64,000 nt of DNA from DASXKD01 sp963703605 (lineage in GTDB: Bacteria > Actinomycetota > Actinomycetes > Streptosporangiales > Streptosporangiaceae), in contig CAVPFC010000040.1 in the NCBI GenBank assembly GCA_963703605.1, positions 248,001 through 312,000 of the forward strand, in the 5' to 3' direction. The position numbers and the translations under genes are program-made. A model generated the notes under the pieces. That model had not been told where the DNA came from, did not search any database, and saw only the letters and a list, made by a program, of their open reading frames with translations. Each line of letters starts with the position of its first letter. The stretch's first letter is position 1. Below are positions 43,867 to 52,277 of this stretch, one piece after another.

Positions 43867-44544
43867 TCATTCCTGGGCGCCTGGGGCGCCTGGCTCCGGG
43901 AGCGCGCGCAGGTCCGCCATGGTCAGGGCGGGTCCCGGCAGCGGGGCGGCCGGCTGGGCCGGCGGGCGCAGCCCGTCCAGTACCAGGTCAAGGTGGCGGT
44001 GGCTGAGGCTGGCGTTGGCCTCGCGGGCGAACCCGGCCATCGGGCGGGACATGCGGACGATGAGCATGCCGATGTCGGCCGTGGTGATGTCCTGACGGAG
44101 CGACCCGGCCCGTTGCGCCGCGTCGACGAGGCCCTGGATCAGCGTGGGCCCGACCTCGCGGGCCCGCACCATCTCCGCGTCGTCCAGCGGAACGGCGCCG
44201 ATCAGGGCGGGGATGACCGCCGCCGTGCGAACGTCGATGACCTCGTGCATGTACCTGGCGAGGGCGCGGAACGGGTCGGGCTCCTCCGCGGCCGCCCGGC
44301 GGGCCGCGTCGATCGTGCCCTCGATGGCGTCGAGCACCACGTCGCGCATGAGCGCCTGCCGGTCCGGGAACCGCCGGTAGAGGGTGGCGATACCGGTCCC
44401 GGCCCGCCGGGCGATCTCCTCGAGCGGAGCGCCCGGGCCGTGCTCGATGAACGCGTCGCGCGCCGCCTCGAGCAGCCGCCGCCGGTTGTCGCGGGCGTCG
44501 GCGCGCAGCGGCCGGGGCTGCGCCGCGCCCCGGGTTTGCGGCAT
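43867..44544 (-). CDS. TetR-family regulator
   Basis: The 225-residue protein has an N-terminal TetR helix-turn-helix (RRRLLEAARDAFIEHGPGAPLEEIARRAGTGIATLYRRFPDRQALM) and a divergent ligand-binding helical domain. It is divergent from the MFS exporter at 44724. Two related palindromes lie between the genes, so repression of the exporter and of itself is likely. Confidence 0.85.
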   Translation of the reverse strand: MPQTRGAAQPRPLRADARDNRRRLLEAARDAFIEHGPGAPLEEIARRAGTGIATLYRRFPDRQALMRDVVLDAIEGTIDAARRAAAEEPDPFRALARYMHEVIDVRTAAVIPALIGAVPLDDAEMVRAREVGPTLIQGLVDAAQRAGSLRQDITTADIGMLIVRMSRPMAGFAREANASLSHRHLDLVLDGLRPPAQPAAPLPGPALTMADLRALPEPGAPGAQE

Positions 44545-44619
44545 CGGCTACCCCTCCATCCTCGCGGCCGGTCCCATCCTCGCCTTACCCAGGCGGCCGG
44601 CGCGCGGTCATCCCTCGGC

Positions 44620-44636
44620 CGGAGGAATTTCCTCCG
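44620..44636. promoter_or_regulatory. Candidate TetR operator O1
   Basis: CGGAGGAATTTCCTCCG is a perfect 17-base palindrome about a single central T. It lies between the divergent tetR and MFS genes, 76 bases from the tetR start. Confidence 0.55.
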
Positions 44637-44666
44637 TATCTGAGCATAACTGATAGACAATCTCTC

Positions 44667-44681
44667 CGCTAAGTGTTAGCG
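44667..44681. promoter_or_regulatory. Palindrome in the tetR-MFS intergenic region
   Basis: CGCTAAGTGTTAGCG has six-base perfect arms around GTG. It may be a second type of regulator site or part of the promoter. Confidence 0.4.
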
Positions 44682-44692
44682 TCGCCGATAAG

Positions 44693-44709
44693 CGAAGGAA
44701 AATCCTCCG
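44693..44709. promoter_or_regulatory. Candidate TetR operator O2
   Basis: CGAAGGAAAATCCTCCG matches O1 at 14 of 17 positions and ends 14 bases before the MFS start. Its CCTCC can also pair with GGAGG of the ribosome-binding site five bases further on. Confidence 0.5.
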
Positions 44710-44723
44710 ATTAGGAGGCGGTC

Positions 44724-46292
44724 ATGACAGACGGCATCGAGAGCACCCGGCACCGCACCCAGACGGCGGGCCCGGGTGGCCCCGCGGCCGAACGGCTGCT
44801 CACCCGGGAGATCCTGACCCTCGCGGTCGTGGTGGTGCTCGGGTCGATCATGACGGTCCTGGACGCGACCATCGTCAACGTGGCCGTGCCCACCCTGGGC
44901 CGTGACTTCCACACCTCGGTCGCGACCATCCAGTGGGTGCCGACCGCGTACCTGCTGGCGTTCGCCAGCGTGATCCCGGCATCCGGCTGGGCCGCGGAGC
45001 GGTTCGGCGCCCGGCGGGTGTGGATCGTCTCGCTGGCGGTGTTCCTGGCCGGGTCGCTGGGCTGCGGCCTGTCCGGCTCGGTCGGCGGGCTGATCGCGTT
45101 CCGGGTGCTCCAGGGCGCCGGCGGCGGAATGATCCTCCCGGTGGGCCAGGCGATCCTGGCCCGCGCGGCCGGCCCGCAGCGGATGGGCCGGGTGATGAGC
45201 ATCGTCGGGGTGCCGCTGCTGCTCGGCCCCGTGATCGGCCCGGTGGTCGGGGGAGCGCTGGTCGGCGCCGCGAGCTGGCGCTGGATCTTCTTCGTCAACG
45301 TGCCGGTCGGGGCCGTGGCGCTGGCCGCCGCGGTGTGGCTGCTGCCCGCCGCCGCGGGCCGGCGCGGGACACGGCTGGACGTGCCGGGGCTGGTGCTGCT
45401 GTCGGGAGGCATCGCGGCGTTTCTGTACGGGCTGGCCGAGACCAGCCAGCCCGGGACCGCGGGCGCCGTGCCGGGCGCGGCGATCGCCGCCGGGCTGGCC
45501 CTGGTGGCGGCCTTCTGTGTCTACGCGCTGCGGGTCCCCCGGCCGCTGATTGACCTGCGGCTGTTCGCCCGGCGCGGCTTCGCGGCCGCGGCCGCGGCGA
45601 ACCTGGTGCTGGGCATCGCGCTGTTCGGCGCCGCGCTGCTGCTGCCGCTGTACTACGAGATCGTCCGCGGCCGCTCCCCGTTGCAGACCGGGCTGCTGCT
45701 GATCCCGCAGGGCCTGGGCGCGGCGCTGGCCATGCCGGCCGCGGGCGCGCTCACCGACCGGTACGGCGCCCGCCCCGTGGTGACCGGCGGCGTGCTGATC
45801 GCCCTCGCCGGGACGGCCGGGTACACGCAGATCGGCGCGGCCACCCCGTACTGGTACCTGACGCTCGCGCTGCTGCTGATCGGCGCCGGCCTCGGCGCCA
45901 CGATCACCCCGTCGATGGCGGCCGCGTTCCAGGCCATCGACCGGCCCACCATCCCGGCCGCGGCCGCCGCGATCGGCACGATCCAGCGCATCGCCGGCGC
46001 CGTCGGCACGGCGCTGCTGGCCGTCACCTTGCAGCACGCGGTCACCGCCCGCGTGCCCGGCTACCACGGCGGCCTCACCCAGGCCGCGGCGCTCGCCGCC
46101 GCCCATCCGTTCACCGTCCTGCCCGCCCTGGCCAGCGCGTTCGGCATCACGTTCGGGCTCGCGGCCGGGCTCACCGCCCTGGCCCTGGTGCCCGCGCTGC
46201 TGCTGCCGGGCCGCCGGGCCACACCGGGAGGCGAAACCCACTCCGCGGCGGAATCCATGCCGCACGCGAACACCTCTGGAGGCATCCGATGA
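44724..46292 (+). CDS. MFS drug exporter, DHA2 (14-TMS) family
   Basis: The 522-residue protein begins transmembrane segment 1 with LAVVVVLGSIMTVLDATIVNVAVPTLG (motif D1) and has motif A-like GWAAERFGARRVW and motif C-like VPLLLGPVIGPVVGGALVG. It has about 14 hydrophobic segments. Such pumps export drugs with proton motive force. ATG 44724 follows AGGAGG. The divergent TetR gene and operators suggest induction by a pump substrate. The stop overlaps the SDR gene (ATGA). Confidence 0.9.
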   Translation: MTDGIESTRHRTQTAGPGGPAAERLLTREILTLAVVVVLGSIMTVLDATIVNVAVPTLGRDFHTSVATIQWVPTAYLLAFASVIPASGWAAERFGARRVWIVSLAVFLAGSLGCGLSGSVGGLIAFRVLQGAGGGMILPVGQAILARAAGPQRMGRVMSIVGVPLLLGPVIGPVVGGALVGAASWRWIFFVNVPVGAVALAAAVWLLPAAAGRRGTRLDVPGLVLLSGGIAAFLYGLAETSQPGTAGAVPGAAIAAGLALVAAFCVYALRVPRPLIDLRLFARRGFAAAAAANLVLGIALFGAALLLPLYYEIVRGRSPLQTGLLLIPQGLGAALAMPAAGALTDRYGARPVVTGGVLIALAGTAGYTQIGAATPYWYLTLALLLIGAGLGATITPSMAAAFQAIDRPTIPAAAAAIGTIQRIAGAVGTALLAVTLQHAVTARVPGYHGGLTQAAALAAAHPFTVLPALASAFGITFGLAAGLTALALVPALLLPGRRATPGGETHSAAESMPHANTSGGIR

Positions 46293-47047
46293 ACAGCCTT
46301 GACGGCCAGATAGCCCTCGTCACCGGGAGTTCCCGGGGTATCGGCGAGGCCATCGCCACCGAACTCGCCGCCCGCGGCGCCGCCGTCGCCGTCCACGGGC
46401 GCGACCAGGCCGCGGTCAGCGGCGTGGTGACCACCATCCAGCGCGATGGTCGCACGGCGATCGCGGTGACCGGCGACGTCACCAGCTTCGGCGACCTCGA
46501 AACGATCCGCGGACAGATCGAGAAGGGCCTCGGCCCGGTCAGTATTCTCGTCGCGAACGCCGGCGGCAGCTTCACCCCACCCGCGCCGCTCGAGCAGATC
46601 CCGGAGGAGGGCTGGCGGGCGACGGTGGACGGCAACCTGCTGGCCACATTCCTGACCCTCAAGTGCTTCCTGCCGGGGATGAAGGAACGTGGCCGCGGCA
46701 GCATCATCACCATGGCCTCCTCGGCGGGCAGGCTGCCGGACGCCCGGGCCCCGATCCCGTACGGCGCGGCCAAGGCGGCGATAGCCATGCTGACCCAGGA
46801 CGTCGCCGCCCAGGCGGGCCCCTACGGAATCCGGGCGAACTGCATCGCGCCGGAGACGATCCTGACCGCCCGGAACCGGCAGTGGATCCCGGCGGCGCAG
46901 CAGGAAGCCATGGCCGAGCACCACCCGCTCAAGCGGCTCGGCACACCGCAGGACGTGGCCAGCGCCGCCGCGTTCCTTGCCTCCGACGCCGCCGCCTGGA
47001 TCACCGGGCTCGTCCTCGATGTCAGCGGCGGCGCGGTAATGACCTGA
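46289..47047 (+). CDS. Short-chain dehydrogenase/reductase (SDR)
   Basis: The 252-residue enzyme has TGSSRGIGEAIA (cofactor loop), LVANAGGS, and the Ser/Tyr/Lys triad in TMASSAGRL and IPYGAAKAA. The C-terminus (AAWITGLVLDVSGGAVMT) is that of classical FabG-like SDRs. It is coupled to the MFS exporter and may modify the exported compound or a related toxic ketone. Substrate not deducible. Confidence 0.88.
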   Translation: MNSLDGQIALVTGSSRGIGEAIATELAARGAAVAVHGRDQAAVSGVVTTIQRDGRTAIAVTGDVTSFGDLETIRGQIEKGLGPVSILVANAGGSFTPPAPLEQIPEEGWRATVDGNLLATFLTLKCFLPGMKERGRGSIITMASSAGRLPDARAPIPYGAAKAAIAMLTQDVAAQAGPYGIRANCIAPETILTARNRQWIPAAQQEAMAEHHPLKRLGTPQDVASAAAFLASDAAAWITGLVLDVSGGAVMT

Positions 47048-47067
47048 CCGCGATCGACGGAGCCGGC

Positions 47068-48470
47068 CTAGCACTCGATCACGTTGACCGCGAGGCCACC
47101 GCGGGCGGTCTCCTTGTACTTGTCCTTCATGTCCGCCCCGGTCTCCCGCATGGTCTTGATCGCCTTGTCCAGCGACACATGATGCTGGCCGTCACCGCGG
47201 ACCGCCATCCGGGCCGCGGTGATGGCCTTGACCGAGGCGATCGCGTTCCGCTCGATGCACGGGATCTGAACGAGCCCGCCGACCGGGTCGCAGGTGAGGC
47301 CCAGATTGTGCTCGACGCCGATTTCCGCGGCGTTCTCGACCTGCTCCGGCGTGCCGCCGAGCACCTCGGCCAGGCCGGCCGCGGCCATCGAGCAGGCCGA
47401 GCCGACCTCGCCCTGGCAGCCGACCTCGGCACCGGAGATCGAGGCGTTCTCCTTGAACAGCACCCCGATCGCGGCCGCGGTGAGCAGGAACCTGACGACC
47501 CCTTCGTCGCTGGCCCCCGGCACGAACGTGACGTAATAGTGCAGTACCGCGGGGATGATCCCGGCCGCGCCGTTGGTGGGCGCCGTGACCACCCGGCCGC
47601 CCGCCGCGTTCTGCTCGTTGACGGCGAGGGCGTAGAGCGTCACCCACTCCATCGCGTAGAGCGGGTCCGCGGGGTCGGCGGTCCGCTCCAGGCTCTCCCG
47701 CAGCGCGTGGGCGCGGCGGCGTACCCGCAGCCCGCCCGGCAGAACCCCGTCCGCCTCGCAGCCGGCCTGCACGCACTCCTGCATGACCCCCCATATCCGG
47801 AGCAGGCCCGCCCGGACCTCCGCCTCGTCCCGCCGGGCCAGCTCGTTGGCCATCATCACGCTGCTGATGGACAGGCCGAAGGCCCTCGTGTGGTCGAGCA
47901 GTTCCTCGCCGGTGCGGAAGCCGAACGGCACCGGCGTGGGGTCCGGCACGATCGCCAGCGTGCCGGCCTCGTCCTCACCGAGCACGAAGCCGCCGCCGAC
48001 GGAGTAGTAGAAGCGCTCGCAGATCTGGCCGCCCTGGTCGTCCACGGCGGCGAAGCGCATCCCGTTGGAGTGGAACGGCAGCCGCTTGCGCCGGTGCAGG
48101 ACGATGTCGGAGTCCACATCGAAGGCGATCTCCCGGCACTCCGCGCCCTTGGGGCCCCCCGGGCCCGGTGCCAGGCGCAGCCGCCCGGTCTCCCGCACCC
48201 GGTCGGCCAGCGGCCCGGCCAGCGCCGGGTCGACCGTCTCCGGCTCGCTCGCCCGGTAAGCCCGAGCACGACCGCCTTGACGCTGCCATGCCCGTGCCCG
48301 GTGGCGCCGAGCGAGCCGAACAGCTCAACCCGGATCCCGCCCACCCGGTCCATGACCCCATCGGCGGCCAGCGACGCCACGAACATGCCGGCCGCCCGCA
48401 TCGGCCCCACGGTGTGCGAGCTGGACGGGCCAATCCCGATCTTGAACAGGTCGAACGCACTGACCGTCAT
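47068..48470 (-). pseudogene. sdaA: L-serine dehydratase (iron-sulfur type), with one frame interruption
   Basis: The single-chain enzyme converts L-serine to pyruvate and ammonia. The beta domain starts FDLFKIGIGPSSSHTVGPMRAAGMF. The catalytic alpha domain has GCQGEVGSACSMAAAG and VGGLVQIPCIERN, which provide 4Fe-4S cysteines. Near 48255 the frame changes within VLGLTG to SEPETVDPALAGP, a difference equal to one missing or two extra bases. Otherwise all about 467 residues are conserved. It follows the dimethylglycine/sarcosine dehydrogenase-like gene, consistent with serine made from glycine units being deaminated. Confidence 0.8.
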
Positions 48471-48504
48471 GGCCCGGCTCCTTCCTTCGGTCGGCGCGGC
48501 TGGA

Positions 48505-50979
48505 TCAGGCCGGGGGCCCGCCCCTGACCCGGTCGCCCGCCGGATCGAAGGGCGGGCGCAGCGAGACCGCGGCCCCGGTTACCTCACCACCCACATTTAC
48601 CTGGTAAGAACCGGTTCGCACGAATTCGGGTGTCAGCACGTTGCCGCTCGGGTCCCAGACGTAGGCGAGCCCGACCACCGCGCCCAGCGCCTCCCCCCAG
48701 GCGGCCGAGGTCACCTGGCCCACCGGCACGCCCTCGCGGAGCACCAGTTCGCCGCCCCACATGATCGCGGCCGGATCCTCCAGGACCAGCGACACCAGCC
48801 GCCGCCGTGGCCCGTCGGCCCTGGCCTTCTCCACCGCCTCCCGGCCGAGGAACGAGATGTCGGTGCGCAGCTTGCAGGCGAACAGGAGCCCGGCCTCCAC
48901 CGGGCCGTAGTCCGGCGTCAGCTCCCGGCCGAACGCCCGGTACCCCTTCTCCAGGCGCATCGACTCGATGGCGTAGTAGCCGGCGTTGACCAGCCCGAAC
49001 TCACCGCCCGCGGCGCGGAGCAGCTCATACACCCCCACCGCGAACTCGGCGGGCACGTACAGCTCCCAGCCCAGCTCACCCACGTAGGTGATCCGGGTCG
49101 CCCGGACGGTGTAGTAGCCGAGGCTCACCTCCCGGCTGGCCCGGAACGGGAAGGCCGCGTCGCCGAAGTCGTCCGGCGACAGCGACGCCAGCAGGTCGCG
49201 CGACCGCGGCCCCATCACCCCGAACACCGCGTACGCGGAGGTCACGTCCACCAGGCTGGCCCGGGCGCCCGGCGGCATCCGGGTCCTGATGTGGTGCTTG
49301 TCCCGCTCGGTGGTCGCCGCGCTGCTCACCAGCAGGAAGTCCAGCTCCGACAGCCGGGTCACGGTCAGGTCGGACTCGTAGGTGCCGCGCTCGTTCAGCA
49401 TGCCGGTGTAGACGGTCCACCCCGGCTCGACCGCCACGTCGGCGGTGCACAGCCATTGCAGGGCCCGCTCGGCGTCCGGCCCGGTGAGCAGGTACTTGGA
49501 GAACGAGGTCTCGTCGAAGAGCGCCACGTCGCGGCGGGCGGCGCGCTGTTCCGCCGCGCAGGCCGGCAGCCAGTTCTGCGCGCCCCAGGAGTACTCGATG
49601 ACCGGCTCGTCCCCGGGCAGCGCGAAGAAGTTCGGGCGTTCCCAGCCCATCCGGCTGCCGAAGCAGGCGCCCGCGCCGTGCAGAAGGTGGTGCACCGGGG
49701 ACCGCCGGAACGGCCGGGCGGTGGCCAGCTCCCGGTTCGGCCAGGGCAGCGCGTAGTGCAGGCCGAGGATCTCCCCGACCCGGTCGCGCAGCCAGGCGTT
49801 GTTGCCGTGGAACCGGGCGAAGCGCCTGATGTCGGCGGCGGTGAGGTCGATGCCGGGATCCCCGGTGAGGATCGATTCGGCCAGCGCCTGGCCCGCCCCG
49901 CCGGCGGACGCGATGCCGACCGAGTTGAACCCGGCGGCGACGAAGAAGTTCCGGCACTCCGGCGCCTCGCCGATCAGGAACTGGTTGTCCGGGGTGAAGC
50001 TCTCCGGGCCGTTGTACAGCTTCTTGATCCCGGCCGTGCGCAACGCGGGCACCCGGAGCTGGGCCTCGTCGGCCAGCAGCGAGAAGTGGTCCCAGTCCTC
50101 GGGCAGCAGCTGGAACTCGAACGGCTCGGGCAGCGCGTCGGGGGCCACCCAGGGCTTGGCGTTGGGCTCGAACCCGCCCACCACCAGGCCGCCCACCTCC
50201 TCCTTGAAGTAGGTGTAGCCGTCGGGGTCGCGCAGGATCGGCAGGTCACGGGCGACGCCCTCGATCGGCTCGGTCACCGCGTAGAAGTGCTCGCAGGAAT
50301 GCAGCGGCACGGTCACCCCGCACCACGCGCCGACCTGCTTGGCCCACTGCCCGGCGCAGTTGACCACGATCTCGGCCTCGACATCACCGCCCGCGGTGCG
50401 CACCCCCGTCACCGCGCCGCGCGCGGTCAGGATGCCGGTGACCTTGGTCCGCTCCCGGATCACCACGCCGCCGTCACGCGCGCCCTTGGCCAGGGCGTAG
50501 GTCAGGTCGGCCGGGTTGGCCTTGCCGTCGTCCGGCAGCCAGGCCGCGCCCACGAGATCGGAGACGTCCATGACCGGCCACAGCTCGGCGGCGCGCCGCG
50601 GCGTGATGATCTCACAGGACAGGCCATACGCTTCGGCCGCCGCGGCTGTCCTCCGCAGCTGAACCATGCGCGCCGGGGTCCGCGCGACGATGACGCCGCC
50701 GCAGCGGACGAATCCGGTGGCGAGCCCCGTTTCGGCGGCCAGCTTCGAGTACAGCTCGGTCGAGTACTGGACCAGCCGCGTTCCGCTCTCGGTGGCGCGG
50801 AGCTGACCGACCAGGCCGGCTGCGTGCCAGGTGGTCCCGCAGGAGAGCTGGCCCTGCTCAAGCAGCAGCACGTCCCGGCAGCCGGCCCGGGCAAGGTGAT
50901 AGGCGACGCTGGTGCCGATGACCCCCCCGCCGATGATGACGACACGCGCCCTGGCGGGCAGGTCCGCCTCAGTCGTCAC
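48505..50979 (-). CDS. FAD-dependent dimethylglycine/sarcosine dehydrogenase-like enzyme with GcvT domain
   Basis: The 824-residue protein has an N-terminal DAO-type FAD domain (VVIIGGGVIGTSVAYHLARAG, LSCGTTWHAAGLVGQ, with a His that is the site of flavin attachment in relatives) and a C-terminal aminomethyltransferase-like folate domain (YVGELGWELYVPAEFAVGVY, MRLEKGYRAFGRELTPDYGPVEAGL). This is the layout of dimethylglycine and sarcosine dehydrogenases, which demethylate N-methylglycines and pass the carbon to tetrahydrofolate. GTG 50979 lies within a repeat derived from the upstream kinase gene's 3' end, which also supplies the GGAGG site. Neighbours (choline kinase-like, permease, SdaA) support methylated-amine catabolism. 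Confidence 0.85.
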   Translation of the reverse strand: MTTEADLPARARVVIIGGGVIGTSVAYHLARAGCRDVLLLEQGQLSCGTTWHAAGLVGQLRATESGTRLVQYSTELYSKLAAETGLATGFVRCGGVIVARTPARMVQLRRTAAAAEAYGLSCEIITPRRAAELWPVMDVSDLVGAAWLPDDGKANPADLTYALAKGARDGGVVIRERTKVTGILTARGAVTGVRTAGGDVEAEIVVNCAGQWAKQVGAWCGVTVPLHSCEHFYAVTEPIEGVARDLPILRDPDGYTYFKEEVGGLVVGGFEPNAKPWVAPDALPEPFEFQLLPEDWDHFSLLADEAQLRVPALRTAGIKKLYNGPESFTPDNQFLIGEAPECRNFFVAAGFNSVGIASAGGAGQALAESILTGDPGIDLTAADIRRFARFHGNNAWLRDRVGEILGLHYALPWPNRELATARPFRRSPVHHLLHGAGACFGSRMGWERPNFFALPGDEPVIEYSWGAQNWLPACAAEQRAARRDVALFDETSFSKYLLTGPDAERALQWLCTADVAVEPGWTVYTGMLNERGTYESDLTVTRLSELDFLLVSSAATTERDKHHIRTRMPPGARASLVDVTSAYAVFGVMGPRSRDLLASLSPDDFGDAAFPFRASREVSLGYYTVRATRITYVGELGWELYVPAEFAVGVYELLRAAGGEFGLVNAGYYAIESMRLEKGYRAFGRELTPDYGPVEAGLLFACKLRTDISFLGREAVEKARADGPRRRLVSLVLEDPAAIMWGGELVLREGVPVGQVTSAAWGEALGAVVGLAYVWDPSGNVLTPEFVRTGSYQVNVGGEVTGAAVSLRPPFDPAGDRVRGGPPA

Positions 50980-51182
50980 GCTGCACGTCCTCCAGGAGCC
51001 CGGCGCTCTGCTTGCCCGGGGGGCGACCCCCGGACCCCCGATGCGCGGCTCCGACGCTGCTAGTCCGCACGCTGAACCTCTTCCAGGAGCCGCGCGCTCT
51101 GCTTGCCCGGGGGGCGACCCCCGGAACCCCCGATGCCCGGCTCCGCACCCTTAGTCCGCACGTTGCACGTCCTCTAGGAGCC
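50978..51182 (-). repeat. Tandem copies of the kinase gene's 3' end with REP-like hairpins
   Basis: Two units of about 91 bp (50978-51068 and 51069-51159) follow the kinase stop. Each contains a copy of the tail encoding LLE(D/E)VQR and a stop, preceded on the minus strand by a hairpin. The hairpins are CCGGGGG-GCGA-CCCCCGG at 51016-51033 and 51107-51124, followed on the plus strand by ACCCCC or AACCCCC. The last unit overlaps the start of the next gene. The original tail is at about 51152-51182. Confidence 0.75.
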
Positions 51183-52122
51183 GGGCGAAGTCGCTGCTTG
51201 TGAGCCGTTGAGCGGCCCAGTCGTAGCGCTCCATGGCCCAGGCCCAGAAGTCGAAGTCGAGCGGGCTGGTCGCCCGCTGGATCGCCCCCCACAGCGTCCA
51301 GCCGTACCTGGCCGCGACGCCGAGCAGGCGGGCGCGGGCGATCTTGTTCCGCAGCGCCTTCCCGTAGTAGGCGGTGACCAGCTCCTCGAGGGCGTCGGTG
51401 GACATGCCGCACTCGCCCCAGATGTTGCCGAGCTCGAAGCAGGGGTCGTTGTTGCCCGAGTACTCGTAGTCGATGATCCAGATCTGCTCGCCGTCGTCGA
51501 TGAAGTTGGCGGCGAGCAGGTCGTTGTTGCAGGGCACGGTGCCGCTCTCGCGCACCGCGAGCGCCCTGCGGGCGTCCTCGACGCGCGGCTCCAGGTCGTC
51601 GTAACCGGCGGGGATGGCGAACCCGTGCTCCCGGGCCACCGCCCGGTAGCGGCGCTGGTTGGCGAACACGTTGAACTCGCCGCGGAACCGCGGCCCGTCG
51701 TGCAGGCGGCGGCAGGCCAGGGCGATGCGGCCGACGTTGGCGGACACGTCGGCGTCGCCGTAGGTGCGCCCGTCGATGTAGCGCAGCACGAGCAGGCTGT
51801 CGCCGGGGTGATAGGCCAGCACCGGGGCGCCGACGCCGGCCTGCGCGGCGGCCACCGAGTTGTGGTACTCGTGATCCCGGTTGATCCCCAGCATGTCCCC
51901 GCGGGACCAGATCCGGGCGACGAACGCGCCGTCCGGCGTGGTCACCTTGTAGTTGCGGTTGGTTATCCCGCCGGGCAGTTCGGCCACCGTCCGGGGGGTA
52001 CCGGCCAGGACCGGCACCCGGCCCAGGATGGCGTCCAGGTCAGCCCCGATCCCGTCCCGGTCAGCCCCGCCGGCCCCCGCCACGGCGGCCTGCCCGCCCT
52101 GCTCGCTCGCGGCCTCGGTCAC
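51151..52122 (-). CDS. Choline kinase/APH-fold phosphotransferase
   Basis: The 323-residue protein has PGGITNRNYKVTTPDGAFVARIW (N-lobe glycine loop and Lys/Arg) and a catalytic loop CNNDLLAANFIDDG, followed by WIIDYEYSGNNDPCFELGN with the metal-binding IDYEY. These are the motifs of choline/ethanolamine kinases and LicA, where the first residue is usually His in HND. Here Cys precedes NND. It probably phosphorylates choline or a related amino-alcohol. GTG 52122 is the start. Divergent from the permease, with two GTCTAGAC sites between. Confidence 0.8.
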   Translation of the reverse strand: MTEAASEQGGQAAVAGAGGADRDGIGADLDAILGRVPVLAGTPRTVAELPGGITNRNYKVTTPDGAFVARIWSRGDMLGINRDHEYHNSVAAAQAGVGAPVLAYHPGDSLLVLRYIDGRTYGDADVSANVGRIALACRRLHDGPRFRGEFNVFANQRRYRAVAREHGFAIPAGYDDLEPRVEDARRALAVRESGTVPCNNDLLAANFIDDGEQIWIIDYEYSGNNDPCFELGNIWGECGMSTDALEELVTAYYGKALRNKIARARLLGVAARYGWTLWGAIQRATSPLDFDFWAWAMERYDWAAQRLTSSDFARLLEDVQRAD

Positions 52123-52153
52123 GCAAAGAGGGTAGACGCTAAGGCACCTTAAG

Positions 52154-52161
52154 GTCTAGAC
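52154..52161. promoter_or_regulatory. GntR/UTRA-type operator core 1
   Basis: AAGGTCTAGACG contains the palindrome GTCTAGAC, the core of DasR/PhnF/HutC-type operators. It sits 32 bases before the kinase start. A second copy is 51 bases away. Confidence 0.6.
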
Positions 52162-52204
52162 GCAAAACTGTATGTAATTCCTGCGAAACATGGGGCCAGC
52201 AAAG

Positions 52205-52212
52205 GTCTAGAC
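52205..52212. promoter_or_regulatory. GntR/UTRA-type operator core 2
   Basis: AAAGGTCTAGACA repeats the same GTCTAGAC core 66 bases before the permease start. The spacing of 51 bases between the cores is close to five helical turns, so the sites face the same side of the helix. Confidence 0.6.
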
Positions 52213-52277
52213 AGTAAGGCATTGGGGCGCCTACGCTACGCCTCATTCCGCGGCCCATGTACCGGAAGGACCTGCTG

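Noticed and set aside
46663..51063. A 1466-codon plus-strand ORF over sdaA and the dehydrogenase
   Set aside because: It is a high-GC shadow frame without motifs. The opposite strand carries recognisable enzymes.
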